From: Alphaproteobacteria bacterium
GTDB taxonomy: Bacteria; Pseudomonadota; Alphaproteobacteria; Micavibrionales; Micavibrionaceae
Direction: 5' to 3'
Assembly: GCA_021208265.1 (NCBI GenBank)
Contig: JAJOJU010000022.1
Span: 1-55,575 of the forward strand
Length of the DNA stretch: 55,575 nucleotides
Below the pieces are notes generated by a model. It searched no databases and was not told the origin of the DNA. It saw only the letters and a list, made by a program, of their open reading frames with translations. The translations under genes were made by a program, and so were the position numbers. Every line of letters starts with the position of its first letter. Positions within the stretch are counted from its first letter, which is position 1. Of the stretch, positions 22,026 to 31,646 are shown one piece after another.

Positions 22026-23292
22026 CCTTAGGCTCTGCCGTCTTCACGGCAGGCATATCTTCTGGACGGGGGCTGTTTTGTGCAGCCCCTGTTTTCTTTT
22101 GCGGGGCCGGTTTCTGAGGCACAGCAATCTTCTTCGGTGCACTCCCCCGTAAAGACAGGATAAAATCAGCGGCGCGGTCTGACGGGGCTTCCAGAACATC
22201 CAGCCCCAGCAAGTCACGCATTTTAGCAAACCCGGCACGCTGGCGCACGCCCTCTTCTTTACCCTTTAATACATCAATGATTTTCCCTGCCACGGCTTCC
22301 GGTTTGCATTTCATCTGCAGATATTCCGGCACAACGGGTTCGTTCACGATGATATTGGCAAGATGCGCGAATTTCACCTTTACCAGCAGCTTTACCAGCA
22401 GCCAGTTCAGCCATGATGTTTTATACACAATCACATGCGGGATGTCGGCATAAGCCAGCTCCAGACCCACAGTACCGGATACGGCGATGGCGGCTTCCAT
22501 CGCAGCGAAGGCATCCCATTTCTTCTGCTTGTTATCCAGCACGATATATTTCGGGCAATCCAGATCATGAGTAATGGTATTGATATTATATTCAAATTGC
22601 GGCAACGCCGGCAGGATCAGGGTCAGGTTCGGTATCTGCTCATGCAGATACATCGCAGCTTCGGTAATCACCTTGCCCATTTTCTCGAACTCTTCTTCCC
22701 GGCTACCGTAAAACAGCCCCACGATACGGGTACCGTCCGGTATCTTGCGTTCCTCGCGAAAACGGTTTCCTCTCCCGGCAAGCGGATTTTCCTGCGTTAC
22801 CGGATGCCCGATAAAGATGGTTTTCAGCCCGTGCTTTTCAAAATAAGGCGGCTCAAACGGCAGAAGGCAAATAAGGCCGTCCACATACTGCGCGATCTTT
22901 TTCGCCCGGCCCGGTCGCCATGCCCACACGGTGGGGGCCACGTAATGCACCAGCAGCCCTTTAAACACACCGCGCTTCTTTAATTTATGCCCCAAAATGA
23001 AGTTGAAGTCGGGGAAGTCGATGGAGATAACATAATCCGGCTGACGACTTTCAATATCCTCCAGAATACCAATCATCAGCCGCCAGAGATGCGGTATGCG
23101 CATCATGACTTCCCAGATGCCCATAACGGTCAACTCCTTCATGGGCAACACAAGGTCCATCCCCGCACTTTCCATGAGTGGCCCGCCCACCCCGGCAAAT
23201 TCAGCATCCGGGTGCTTGGCCTTAAGCGCCTTTATCAGCTTTTCGCCAATCACATCGCCCGAAGGTTCGCCTGCTATGAGGAAAAATTTCAT
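21874..23292 (-). CDS. lpxB: Lipid-A-disaccharide synthase, with abnormal C-terminal extension
   Basis: LpxB joins UDP-2,3-diacylglucosamine to lipid X to make the lipid A disaccharide at the inner membrane. The GT-B glycosyltransferase fold is recognisable: [46 protein letters not shown], and [21 protein letters not shown]. Core homology ends near residue 378 (ADFILSLRG). As sequenced, a further 90 residues follow, first Lys/Pro-rich and then reading antisense through the last 152 bases of gltA. A one-base change in a homopolymer would move the frame onto a TAA at 22028-22030, three bases beyond the gltA stop. The tail is therefore likely artefactual. Confidence 0.93.
   Translation of the reverse strand: MKFFLIAGEPSGDVIGEKLIKALKAKHPDAEFAGVGGPLMESAGMDLVLPMKELTVMGIWEVMMRIPHLWRLMIGILEDIESRQPDYVISIDFPDFNFILGHKLKKRGVFKGLLVHYVAPTVWAWRPGRAKKIAQYVDGLICLLPFEPPYFEKHGLKTIFIGHPVTQENPLAGRGNRFREERKIPDGTRIVGLFYGSREEEFEKMGKVITEAAMYLHEQIPNLTLILPALPQFEYNINTITHDLDCPKYIVLDNKQKKWDAFAAMEAAIAVSGTVGLELAYADIPHVIVYKTSWLNWLLVKLLVKVKFAHLANIIVNEPVVPEYLQMKCKPEAVAGKIIDVLKGKEEGVRQRAGFAKMRDLLGLDVLEAPSDRAADFILSLRGSAPKKIAVPQKPAPQKKTGAAQNSPRPEDMPAVKTAEPKVTSSFSEARTDAQRVLYIIGAAVRFLETALQSSLSTAKSILQSVKQRTKR
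22035..22052. terminator. Stem-loop between convergent gltA and lpxB
   Basis: CTGCCGT (22035-22041) and ACGGCAG (22046-22052) pair perfectly around the tetraloop CTTC, ten bases after the gltA stop. No strong U-tract follows on either strand. The location between convergent genes suggests a bidirectional, possibly weak, transcription stop. Confidence 0.45.
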
Positions 23293-23295
23293 ATT

Positions 23296-24150
23296 CTAAA
23301 GATAATCCCGAATGTTCACGGCACAAACAAAAATGCCGTACCTGTTAGCCAGCTCCACAAGTTTTTCGCGTTCGGAAACCAGACCGGCACCGGCTTCTAT
23401 GATAATGCCTTTCACTCCCGCACGCATACAATTTTCAACAGTCGCGGGCCCAATAGTTGGCAAATCAAGATCGCGATCCTGCTGGGGTTTACAGGTTTTC
23501 ACAAGAATAGCCGTTTCATGCCCGGATGGCTGCACGCGGCGAATAAGTGCATTCGTTCCCTTTTTATCCTCAAGGCCCAATACCTGATCGCCCTCTACAA
23601 TCACAGCCTGCCCGATATCTGCCATCCCGATACGTTGCGATTCCCGAAGCCCCAAGCGGATAGTTTCTGTATCTTCCACTGAAGGGCGCACCGCCGTCAA
23701 ACACCCCTCCGCCGTCAACAGCTCCGGCAGGAATTTATGTATGCCATGCAAGTGAAAGCCTTCGTGCTCAAGCTCTTTACGCACGGCGGATAATAAGCCG
23801 TTATCCCCCAGGGCACGGAACCCTATACGGGTATAAAATAGAAATGCCCGGAAATCCGGCCACAACTCCCAAAAACGCGGGCGTTTCATCGCTCCGATCA
23901 TCACAATATCTTTAACATCATTTTTCTTGAGCGCTTTAATCATCGCCCCAGCAGCGCCAATACGAACCCAGACATGCGGATAATCGCTGACAAAATCTTT
24001 ATCGGTTTGCCCCTTTACGGCTACAATCAACGGCTCAACACCTTGTGACTTTACACGGGCAGCAAGCTGCACAGGCAGCCCTCCTGCCCCGGCGATGATG
24101 GCCAGTTTTGAAATACCGGATGGCTTTCTTATCGTCTCGGCGGCTGACAT
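23296..24150 (-). CDS. lpxI: UDP-2,3-diacylglucosamine pyrophosphatase LpxI
   Basis: LpxI hydrolyses UDP-2,3-diacylglucosamine to lipid X, the step before LpxB. Alphaproteobacteria use LpxI (former DUF1009) where gammaproteobacteria use LpxH. The 284 residues show the N-terminal LAIIAGAGGLPVQLA, the central KRPRFWELWPDFRAF and DNGLLSAVRKELEHEGF, and the C-terminal DLPTIGPATVENCMRAGVKGIIIEAGAG. Its start overlaps the lpxA end by 22 bases and its stop is three bases before the lpxB start, so the three genes are tightly coupled. Confidence 0.95.
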   Translation of the reverse strand: MSAAETIRKPSGISKLAIIAGAGGLPVQLAARVKSQGVEPLIVAVKGQTDKDFVSDYPHVWVRIGAAGAMIKALKKNDVKDIVMIGAMKRPRFWELWPDFRAFLFYTRIGFRALGDNGLLSAVRKELEHEGFHLHGIHKFLPELLTAEGCLTAVRPSVEDTETIRLGLRESQRIGMADIGQAVIVEGDQVLGLEDKKGTNALIRRVQPSGHETAILVKTCKPQQDRDLDLPTIGPATVENCMRAGVKGIIIEAGAGLVSEREKLVELANRYGIFVCAVNIRDYL

Positions 24151-24923
24151 AGCGGGAATCTGGTTTTCTCGCGGGCGAAGGACAGAATTTCCATGACGGT
24201 ATCGTCATTGGCAAAATCACGGGCAACGCTTTCTAGGCGGTCGTCCAGCGTTCCCTCTTCGCCGAACATCTGGTTGAAGGCCCGCTGCATGAGGCGGATA
24301 TCATCCTTACCAAAACCGCGGCGCTCAAGCCCGATCAAGTTAAGCCCAGCCAGATGCGCCCGTTCGCCCTTCACGCGGCCGTAAGGAATAACATCATTTT
24401 CTACGCCGCTCATTCCGCCGATAATGGCGTGAGAACCAATGCGCACAAACTGATGCACAGCGGAAAGCCCGCCGATAATCGCATGATCGCCCACGGTAAC
24501 ATGCCCGGCAATGGTGGCGTTATTCGCCATGATAACGTTATTACCTACGCGGCAATCATGCGCCACATGGCTGGAGACCATAAACAGGCAGTTGCTGCCG
24601 ACAATGGTTTCCATGCCGCCGTCTTTGGTGCCGGGGTTCATGGTCACATATTCACGGATGGTGTTGTTGTCACCAATCACGAGAGTTGATTCCTCGCCTG
24701 CGAATTTCAAATCCTGCGGCGCAAGGCCCAGCGAAGAAAAGGGGAAGATGCGGCAGTTCTCGCCGATGCTCGTATGCCCTTCCACAACAACATGGGATTT
24801 CAGGATTGTTCCCGCGCCGATTTTCACATGCGGACCAATCACACAAAACGGGCCGATTTCGGCGTTAATGCCAATCTGTGCGGACGGGGCCACAATGGCG
24901 GAAGGGTGTATAAGGGCTGTCAT
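24129..24923 (-). CDS. lpxA: UDP-N-acetylglucosamine acyltransferase
   Basis: LpxA transfers the 3-hydroxyacyl chain from acyl carrier protein to UDP-GlcNAc, the first step of lipid A synthesis. The protein is a 264-residue left-handed beta helix built of hexapeptide repeats (IHPSAIVAPSAQIGINAEIG). Family landmarks are FSSLGLAPQDLKFAGEES, the region around MVSSHVAHDCRVGNNVIMAN with the active-site His, and GLNLIGLERRGF at the start of the C-terminal helical domain. The frame is intact and lies between fabZ and lpxI. Confidence 0.97.
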   Translation of the reverse strand: MTALIHPSAIVAPSAQIGINAEIGPFCVIGPHVKIGAGTILKSHVVVEGHTSIGENCRIFPFSSLGLAPQDLKFAGEESTLVIGDNNTIREYVTMNPGTKDGGMETIVGSNCLFMVSSHVAHDCRVGNNVIMANNATIAGHVTVGDHAIIGGLSAVHQFVRIGSHAIIGGMSGVENDVIPYGRVKGERAHLAGLNLIGLERRGFGKDDIRLMQRAFNQMFGEEGTLDDRLESVARDFANDDTVMEILSFAREKTRFPLCQPPRR

Positions 24924-25009
24924 TAGATATACTCACTTTTTTTCTTACATACTATAAAGCGCCACTGGAATAGCCTCCAGTCACGCTTTATTGCGAAATA
25001 TTACGGATT

Positions 25010-25483
25010 TCAAGCCTCTTTCGGCTTGTCGGATATCATGGCGCTGAATGTTGCTTCGGCACAGACCTTACCATCGACAATGCCCTGCCCGGAGAATTTC
25101 CACACGGCCCCCCGGTTTTGTACCTTCTGCACGTGCAGCTCCAGAATATCGCCCGGCACAACGGGCTTGCGGAACTTGGCATTTTCGATGGTCATAAAGT
25201 AAACAAGTTTTTCTTCCGTCTGGTTTTGCAGTGTTTTCACCACCACAAGCGCCGCCACCTGCGCCAGCGCTTCCACAATCAGCACACCCGGCATAATCGG
25301 GTGCCCAGGGAAATGCCCCATGAAATGCGGCTCGTTATACGTTACGTTCTTACGAGCAATAGCATATTCACCCGGCACATATTCCAGCACACGGTCAACC
25401 ATCAGGAAGGGATAGCGGTGCGGCAGCATCGCCATAATGTCCTGTACGATAATCGGGTCTTTAATCGGATCGGTCTCAGTCAT
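25010..25483 (-). CDS. fabZ: 3-hydroxyacyl-[acyl carrier protein] dehydratase FabZ
   Basis: FabZ removes water from 3-hydroxyacyl-ACP in fatty acid elongation and competes with LpxA for the same substrate. The start at 25483 ([20 protein letters not shown]) is preceded closely by AAAGGCG; a longer in-frame start at 25522 is possible. The hot-dog fold is intact at 157 residues. Landmarks are [15 protein letters not shown] and [23 protein letters not shown], with catalytic His57 and Glu71. The 5' neighbour is not lpxD directly, as is usual, but a predicted metalloprotease gene. Confidence 0.96.
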   Translation of the reverse strand: MTETDPIKDPIIVQDIMAMLPHRYPFLMVDRVLEYVPGEYAIARKNVTYNEPHFMGHFPGHPIMPGVLIVEALAQVAALVVVKTLQNQTEEKLVYFMTIENAKFRKPVVPGDILELHVQKVQNRGAVWKFSGQGIVDGKVCAEATFSAMISDKPKEA

Positions 25484-25577
25484 AACGCCTTTATAAATCT
25501 CAGGATTTTGAGTTTTTCTCAAGTGATTTTTTATGTTTTATTTGCTGCACGCACGAAGAACTTAAAAGAATAGCCAA

Positions 25578-26130
25578 TCATACTTTATAAGGCTGCATCA
25601 TTAAGGCACCGCAAGGTATGGCAAACCTTTCAGGGCCGCTGGAATATCTGATACTTTTTTCATATTTCAATATGGTTGCCATGCCTTGCTTTAGCTGAAA
25701 CGGTGTGTAAGCCCCCTTTTTCCTGAGAGCCAAGACTGCCTCGCAATCAGCCTCACGCTCTAATGCATTTCGTCTTGCTGCCGACATGTTGTCCAGACCG
25801 CCTTCGAAGTGCCCACGCCTGTGATGGGCACATTCATGTTCGGCGGCAAAACGCTGCTCTTCTACGGACAGCTTATTAAAGCCCGGCGAATAAATAATAC
25901 GCGCTTCATATTCGCCCGTTACTTTATTCTTTTCTAAAGTCGATTGCGCGGGTATCCCGATTATATGTGCGCCATAAAGATAGCGTACAGGCTTGCCGCT
26001 TTTAGTATGACAGGCGGGAAAGGCATCGGGGTTATCAATAAACTCTTGCGCCGGCTCGTAATGGCCGGCCTGCGCGGCGGCTACCATGGCGGCCCACAAA
26101 AAAAGCCGCGGCTGCAAAAGACGATTTCAT
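25578..26130 (-). CDS. Predicted secreted zinc metalloprotease (HExxH, gluzincin-like), one frameshift
   Basis: I do not recognise a named family. The sequence shows HECAH in AAEHECAHHRRGHFEGG (residues 98-102 after repair) and, 22 residues on, EREADCEAVLAL. HExxH plus a downstream ExxxD is the zinc-binding pattern of M48-like gluzincins. The 7-base A run at 26098-26104 carries one extra base. With six, the ATG at 26128-26130 opens a clean signal peptide (MKSSFAAAAFLWAAMVAAAQA) and a mature protein of about 162 residues. It is small for M48 and has no membrane helix beyond the signal. Its position between lpxD and fabZ suggests a role in envelope biogenesis, but this is inference. Confidence 0.72.
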
Positions 26131-26186
26131 ACTGTAAGTGGTAACATGACCGTTCAAAATGATCAAATCTATGGAAACAGAATTAG

Positions 26187-27200
26187 CTATTTTCGGGCCA
26201 GCTTGCCCAGAGCCGCCACCTGGCGCATGAACTGACGAGACGGCATAGCAGGCGCCCCTAAAACGGTTTCACCCGGTGGTACATCACGCATAACCCCGGC
26301 TTGTGCCGCTACTTTAGCCGCTTTTCCGATTTTCAAATGTCCGGTGATGCCCGCCTGTCCGCCGATGGCGACATAGTCTTCCACTTCCGTAGAGCCGGAA
26401 ATTCCAGCTTGCGAGACGATAATACAGCCGCGCCCAATCTTTACGTTATGCCCGATCTGCACCAGATTATCGATCCAGGTGCCGGAACCGATCACAGTAT
26501 CAGGCCCTGCCCCGCGGTCGATCGTGGTGTTCGCACCGATTTCCACATGGTCGCCGATAATAACGCGCCCCAACTGCGGCACCTTCACATAGCCCGCTGG
26601 ATCAATCGCAAAACCAAATCCATCCTGCCCGATGCATACCCCGCGATAAATGCTGACATAATCGCCAATAGCAGCATGAGAAATAACCGCATTACTGCCG
26701 ATTTTGGCGTGAGTGCCGATACATACGTTTTTCTTGATAATCGCACCGCTCTCAATAAACGCGCCTTCGCCGACCTGCACGCCCGCCTCAATCACCGCCA
26801 AAGCTTCCACATGGCTGCCCTTACCGATAGTGGCTGAAGGGTGAATAACGGCCTGCGGCGATATAAAGGCATCCTTCTTTTCTGCCGGATAAAAAGCCTG
26901 CGCCGCCAAAGCATAGGCCTTGTAGGGGCTGGCGTGCACCAGCAAAGCCGTAGCATCGGGTGCATGCTGAACCATCTCGGGCGAGACAAAACAAGCTCCG
27001 GCCTTGGTTTCAAGGAAATCAGCTTTGTATTTTACATTATCCAGAAAGCTGAGCTGATCAGCTTCGGCGACTGATAAGGGTGCGACATCCTGCATTTTTA
27101 TGGATGAATCCGGAGCATTGATTAACTCAGCCCCAGTCAGCGCAGCCAGCTCAGCCAATGTAAACGGCCCACGATTGGTAAAAAATAGTGGATCAGCCAT
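26187..27200 (-). CDS. lpxD: UDP-3-O-(3-hydroxyacyl)glucosamine N-acyltransferase
   Basis: LpxD adds the second, N-linked acyl chain in lipid A synthesis. The 337 residues comprise an N-terminal uridine-binding domain ([18 protein letters not shown]), a left-handed beta helix of hexapeptide repeats from about 110, and a C-terminal helix. Landmarks are [24 protein letters not shown], with the catalytic-His region, and [15 protein letters not shown]. It is intact and follows skp after 12 bases on the same strand. Confidence 0.97.
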   Translation of the reverse strand: MADPLFFTNRGPFTLAELAALTGAELINAPDSSIKMQDVAPLSVAEADQLSFLDNVKYKADFLETKAGACFVSPEMVQHAPDATALLVHASPYKAYALAAQAFYPAEKKDAFISPQAVIHPSATIGKGSHVEALAVIEAGVQVGEGAFIESGAIIKKNVCIGTHAKIGSNAVISHAAIGDYVSIYRGVCIGQDGFGFAIDPAGYVKVPQLGRVIIGDHVEIGANTTIDRGAGPDTVIGSGTWIDNLVQIGHNVKIGRGCIIVSQAGISGSTEVEDYVAIGGQAGITGHLKIGKAAKVAAQAGVMRDVPPGETVLGAPAMPSRQFMRQVAALGKLARK

Positions 27201-27212
27201 TTGCGCTCGCCC

Positions 27213-27779
27213 CTACTGGGCCTTTACTTTCAGAGGGACTTCCTTGAGTGTGGCATTTAGTTTCTCAAGCACCTGAGGCGTAATATCCAGTGCCTTGTCG
27301 GCAATCACCACATTCTGGCGGTTGATCACAACATCATATTTCTTATCTTCCGATATTTCCGCCACAATTTTCAGAAGGGCTTCCCGCAGCACGGATGTTG
27401 AATCCAGAACGGCTTGTTCCAGATCACGTTTCTTTTTCTGAACCAGAGTTTGCGTTTCCAGAAGATTCTTTTCAAATTCATCACGCTTGGCCTTGAAAGC
27501 AGCCTCATCCAGCTTGGATTTTTCTTCCGCCAGCGATTTCTCATTCGTGCGCAGCTTTTCTTCGTACTGGGCAAACTCTTTCTGCAAGGCGTCCCGTTTT
27601 TCCTGCAGCTGCTTTTGAATATTTTTAGCAGCCGATGATTCCGTCAACAGGGCTTGCACATCCACGATGGCAATATTAGGCCCCTTAGCGGCTGCTTCCG
27701 CCGCATTCAAAGGCGCGGGAGCCCCTGCCAGCAGAAGCAAAGCCATGACGGCCAAGAAAAGATTACGCGTGGTGTTCAT
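27213..27779 (-). CDS. skp: Skp/OmpH-family periplasmic chaperone
   Basis: Skp holds unfolded outer-membrane proteins in the periplasm on the way to the BAM complex. The 188 residues start with a signal peptide (LFLAVMALLLLAGAPAPLNAA, cleavage near residue 27). A long charged coiled coil spans about 45-140 and forms the tentacle arms (LQEKRDALQKEFAQYEEKL), with beta segments at both ends (IAIVDVQALL and KYDVVINRQNVVIADKALDI). It lies between bamA and lpxD, the usual position. Confidence 0.92.
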   Translation of the reverse strand: MNTTRNLFLAVMALLLLAGAPAPLNAAEAAAKGPNIAIVDVQALLTESSAAKNIQKQLQEKRDALQKEFAQYEEKLRTNEKSLAEEKSKLDEAAFKAKRDEFEKNLLETQTLVQKKKRDLEQAVLDSTSVLREALLKIVAEISEDKKYDVVINRQNVVIADKALDITPQVLEKLNATLKEVPLKVKAQ

Positions 27780-27818
27780 TATATTTACCCTTTGTATGTT
27801 ACCTCGCCCTGATATCTA

Positions 27819-30116
27819 TCAGAAGCGCGTACCAAAGTTAAAGCGGAAAACTTCAGTTTCGTCAAAGTCCTCTTTCGCATACGGCTTGGCAAAATCCACC
27901 CGGATAGGCCCGAAAGGCGATCTCCAGGAAAGCCCGACACCAGCTGCGGCGCGGATGCTTTTTTCATCCACCAACCCCGGTGCGGAAGGCACATCCAGAT
28001 CAAACAAAGAACCGAAATCGGTGAATGTATGCCCTTGAATGCCAAGTTCTTCCGGCAAGCCCAGCGGGAAGCTAAGCTCCGCCGTTCCACGGTAGAAACG
28101 ATTACCGCCCAGAGAGTCATCCGTGAATACGTCACGCGGCCCTACCCCGGCCTGCTCAAAACCGCGAAGGTTTGTGCCGCCCAGATAGTAGCGTTCGTTA
28201 ATGGTAACGATCTCACCGCCATAACCTTCAACAACGCCCACTTCGCCGAGCAGGTTAAAGATAACCTGATCCAGCACAGAGTAATACCATGACGCCCCGG
28301 TTGTACCGGCAAGATATTTGGAATCACCGCCCAAACCGGTTGCTTCTGTTGTAAACCAGAAAAGAAAACCTTCGGTCGGGAATACCGAGCTATCACGATT
28401 ATCGTATGTCGTGCGCTGAGACAGAGCGATCGTATCACGCTCGCCTTCCTGATCGGTCACAAAACGTGATGCATTCGACTGCACGTTATAGATATTGTTA
28501 CGCTCCGCACGCAGGCGTAGCGTCTGACGCCAACGCTCGGAAAGCGGATACCCCAAGCGGAACGCACCGCCGGTACGTTTTTGGTCAAATGAACTTTCAT
28601 CCTGCAGGTCACGGGTCATGTGGAAGGCATCCACCCCGGCAGACAGATCGCGGTTCAGGAAGTAAGGCTCCGTAAAGCCCACGTTAAACTCTGTCCGTTT
28701 ACCGGCAATTGTTGTCGCCAGCAGCAAGTCTTGTCCACGCCCCAAAAGATTACGTTCGCGAATGCGGATATCGGCCAAAGGACCGTCAGCTGTTGAGAAA
28801 CCAGCCCCCAGGGATAATTCCCCGGTTGATTTTTCCTGTACATCCACATCCAGCACCGTCTTATCCGGTGCCGACCCAGGCGATGCTTCCACAGCCACGT
28901 TCTCGAAATAATCGAGGTTCTTAATACGTTGCTCAGAGCGTGCCAGCCTGGATTTGTTAAATGGGTCGCCTTCGGAGAGCAGAATTTCGCGGCGGATAAC
29001 CTTATCCAGCGTACGCTGGTTACCGTTTACGTTAATACGCTCCACAAACACACGCGGCGTTTCACCGATGGAAAATGTGACATCAACCGTCTTGCTTTCA
29101 CGGTTACGCTTGATTTCAGGACGAACATCCACAAACGCATATTGAAGATCGCCCAGCTTGTCGGTCAGCTTGTCAACGGTGGATTGCACTTCATCCGCGT
29201 TGTAATGCTCACCCGTCTGGATGCTGATTACTTCGTTCAGCGGCGCGGGATCAAAATTACGGATCTGGGAATCAATGCCGATATTACCAAAGTCATAACG
29301 TTCGCCCTCATTAATCGTGAAGGTGACATAGAAATGGTCTTTATCTTCAGATAGCTCCGCCACCGCCGAAATCAGTTCAAAGTCAGCATAGCCCTGAGAC
29401 AGGTAGAATTTACGTAGCAATTCCTGATCATAGGCCAGACGGTCGGGGTCATAACGGTCATCCGCCGTGATAAAGCGGTAGAAAGCACTCTCCTTGGTGC
29501 TAATCTCGCTGCGCAGGCGGTCATCGTCATAACGCTTATTTCCCACGAAACGGATAGATTTAACCTTGGTCACCGGGCCTTCATCGATTTCAAAAACGAG
29601 GTTCACACGGTTTTGATCCAGCTTGATCAGCTTGGGTTCGATATTGGCAGCAAAACGGCCGTTACGGCTGTAAATCTGGTACAGGCGGGTAATGTCGGAC
29701 TGCACTTTGGTGCGTGTAAATACCTGACGCGGACGCAGCTGAATCTCGGCCAGCAAGTCCTCATCCTCAACCTGATCATTACCTTCAAAGGCGATCTGGT
29801 TGATCACAGGGTTTTCGGATACATCGACAACCAGCGTACCGCCGTCCTGACGCAGCTCGATATCAGCAAACAGGCCTGTGGCAAACAGGTTTTTCAGCGA
29901 CTGATCCAGCGCCGCCTTGTTAATTTCATCCCCCGGTTTGATGGTCATATAGGAAAGAACCGTCTGCGGATCAACCCGCTCCGTGCCTTCCACCCGCACC
30001 TGCGAGATTTGCTGAGCCAGCGCCGCGGTGGAGTATCCTGCTACAGGCAATGCCATACAAGCCGCCACCAAAGCGGTTCTGGCGCAAGCGGTAAGAAATT
30101 TCTTTATCACAACCAT
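27819..30116 (-). CDS. bamA: Outer membrane protein assembly factor BamA
   Basis: BamA is the Omp85 core of the BAM complex that inserts beta barrels into the outer membrane. The 765 residues begin with a signal peptide ending near AALAQQ. Five POTRA repeats follow (the first starts ISQVRVEGTERVDPQTVLSYM), then the 16-stranded barrel from about residue 420. Diagnostic barrel motifs are YYLGGTNLRGFEQAGVGPRD, containing the lid-lock loop RGF, and the terminal strand ending in aromatic Phe (FRFNFGTRF). The frame is intact. It lies between rseP and skp. Confidence 0.97.
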   Translation of the reverse strand: MVVIKKFLTACARTALVAACMALPVAGYSTAALAQQISQVRVEGTERVDPQTVLSYMTIKPGDEINKAALDQSLKNLFATGLFADIELRQDGGTLVVDVSENPVINQIAFEGNDQVEDEDLLAEIQLRPRQVFTRTKVQSDITRLYQIYSRNGRFAANIEPKLIKLDQNRVNLVFEIDEGPVTKVKSIRFVGNKRYDDDRLRSEISTKESAFYRFITADDRYDPDRLAYDQELLRKFYLSQGYADFELISAVAELSEDKDHFYVTFTINEGERYDFGNIGIDSQIRNFDPAPLNEVISIQTGEHYNADEVQSTVDKLTDKLGDLQYAFVDVRPEIKRNRESKTVDVTFSIGETPRVFVERINVNGNQRTLDKVIRREILLSEGDPFNKSRLARSEQRIKNLDYFENVAVEASPGSAPDKTVLDVDVQEKSTGELSLGAGFSTADGPLADIRIRERNLLGRGQDLLLATTIAGKRTEFNVGFTEPYFLNRDLSAGVDAFHMTRDLQDESSFDQKRTGGAFRLGYPLSERWRQTLRLRAERNNIYNVQSNASRFVTDQEGERDTIALSQRTTYDNRDSSVFPTEGFLFWFTTEATGLGGDSKYLAGTTGASWYYSVLDQVIFNLLGEVGVVEGYGGEIVTINERYYLGGTNLRGFEQAGVGPRDVFTDDSLGGNRFYRGTAELSFPLGLPEELGIQGHTFTDFGSLFDLDVPSAPGLVDEKSIRAAAGVGLSWRSPFGPIRVDFAKPYAKEDFDETEVFRFNFGTRF

Positions 30117-30152
30117 CGTTCGTTATTTCCGTACGTTATGTTTTTAGGGAGG

Positions 30153-30171
30153 ATTATCTATAGCAGATAAT
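30153..30171. promoter_or_regulatory. Perfect inverted repeat upstream of bamA
   Basis: ATTATCT (30153-30159) and AGATAAT (30165-30171) form a perfect 7-bp inverted repeat around a 5-base spacer, 37 bases before the bamA start. It lies in the 138-base gap between rseP and bamA. It could be an operator for the bamA-skp-lpx unit or a small RNA hairpin. No U-tract follows it, so it is not an obvious terminator. Confidence 0.35.
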
Positions 30172-30254
30172 TAGACCGATGCAATTACTACCATGATTCC
30201 CCCCGGCGATACCACCCCCGGAGAGAACAAAGCGTTGATTATGTTCTGATAAAT

Positions 30255-31646
30255 TTAGAGAACGAGCTGCACAATATCGTTGATATTGGCAAACACCATC
30301 ACAAAAACAAGGAATACCAAACCAAAACGGAAGGCATATTCCTGTACGTGATCGGGGATCGGCTTACCCAGAACGGATTCCACGGCATAGAACACCAGAT
30401 GCCCGCCATCCAACATGGGAATCGGAAACATGTTGATCAGCCCCAGATTGATCGACAGCAGCGCCGTAAAGATAATCAACGCCACAATCCCCTGCTGCGC
30501 CATATCACCTGCCAGTGCGCCGATGCGGATCACCCCACCCAGTTCGCTCGCGCTGCGCGTACCCATGACCATTTGACCCAAAGCTTCCAGCGTTCCGGTC
30601 GTAACCACCCAGGATTGCTCCACCGCGCGCAAGAATGCCGGAAACGGATCATATTTCACAAAAGCGCTTGCCGGCTTACCTGCCAGAAACAGTACGGATG
30701 ATTCCGGATTATCAGCCTCAGGGCTCACAATCAAGCTGTTGAACGCTGCTTGCGGTTCCACAACCAGACTTTCCATCTCGTCACCATCTTTCATGGAAAC
30801 CGTGAAACGCTGCCCCATAAGACCAGCCAAAGCACGGCGGCGTGATTCCGTGTCGGCATAAGGCTGACCGTTGATTTCATCGATGGTGTCGATTTGAATG
30901 GCATGGCGCGGGCTGATCAATCCCAGAAGGCCGCGGCTGTGCTTGAACCCGAAACGGTCCTCATCTTCCACCTTTTTCGGAGTGGCATCAATTTCAAGAA
31001 GTTCATCCCCCCGGCGCACGACAAAATGCTTGGGCGTATCCAGCGTGATCATCATTTCCTGACGGATTTCTTCGAAGCTGGCGATGGCTTTTCCATCAAT
31101 CTCCACCACCTCATCATGCGGCAGGAAGCCCGCCACAGCAGCGGAGCTTTCCACAATCACGCCTGCAGCCACAGGCGGTGTGACGGGCTTGCCGCTCAAA
31201 GAATAAAGGAAGGTCAGCAGGATAATCGCAAAAATATAATTGATGGCAGGCCCCGCAAAAACAACAAGGGCACGCTGCCAAACAGGTTTAGCAAAGAAGG
31301 CAACGGAGCGTTCTTCCGCCGTCATCGGGCGCGCAGCGCCTGTATCCTTATCCTTCACCGTATCGTCATGATGCGCGCTGGCGGGATCAACATCGCCATA
31401 CAGCTTTACATAGCCGCCCAGCGGAATGAGCGCCACTTTCCAGCGTGTGCCGTTACGGTCGTTATAGCCGAACAGCTCTTTCCCGAACCCGATCGAAAAT
31501 GCCTCTACCCTTACGTTGCAAAGGCGCGCCACGATGTAATGCCCCCATTCATGTACGAATACCAATATGCTTAAAACCAGAACAAACGTACCGCCATAGA
31601 CCCAGGCATTGGCACTGATGGCGTGAAGGGTTTCAAAGAAGTTCAT
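30255..31646 (-). CDS. rseP: RIP metalloprotease RseP (site-2 protease family)
   Basis: RseP cuts transmembrane anchors such as anti-sigma factors and remnant signal peptides inside the inner membrane. The ATG at 31646 overlaps the dxr stop (ATGA), giving 463 residues. The first membrane helix carries the zinc motif HEWGH in VFVHEWGHYIVARLCNVRV. A PDZ-like periplasmic region spans about 190-330. The last part has NMFPIPMLDGGHL, with the third zinc ligand Asp. Four membrane helices are visible. Its place next to dxr and bamA is standard. Confidence 0.96.
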   Translation of the reverse strand: MNFFETLHAISANAWVYGGTFVLVLSILVFVHEWGHYIVARLCNVRVEAFSIGFGKELFGYNDRNGTRWKVALIPLGGYVKLYGDVDPASAHHDDTVKDKDTGAARPMTAEERSVAFFAKPVWQRALVVFAGPAINYIFAIILLTFLYSLSGKPVTPPVAAGVIVESSAAVAGFLPHDEVVEIDGKAIASFEEIRQEMMITLDTPKHFVVRRGDELLEIDATPKKVEDEDRFGFKHSRGLLGLISPRHAIQIDTIDEINGQPYADTESRRRALAGLMGQRFTVSMKDGDEMESLVVEPQAAFNSLIVSPEADNPESSVLFLAGKPASAFVKYDPFPAFLRAVEQSWVVTTGTLEALGQMVMGTRSASELGGVIRIGALAGDMAQQGIVALIIFTALLSINLGLINMFPIPMLDGGHLVFYAVESVLGKPIPDHVQEYAFRFGLVFLVFVMVFANINDIVQLVL

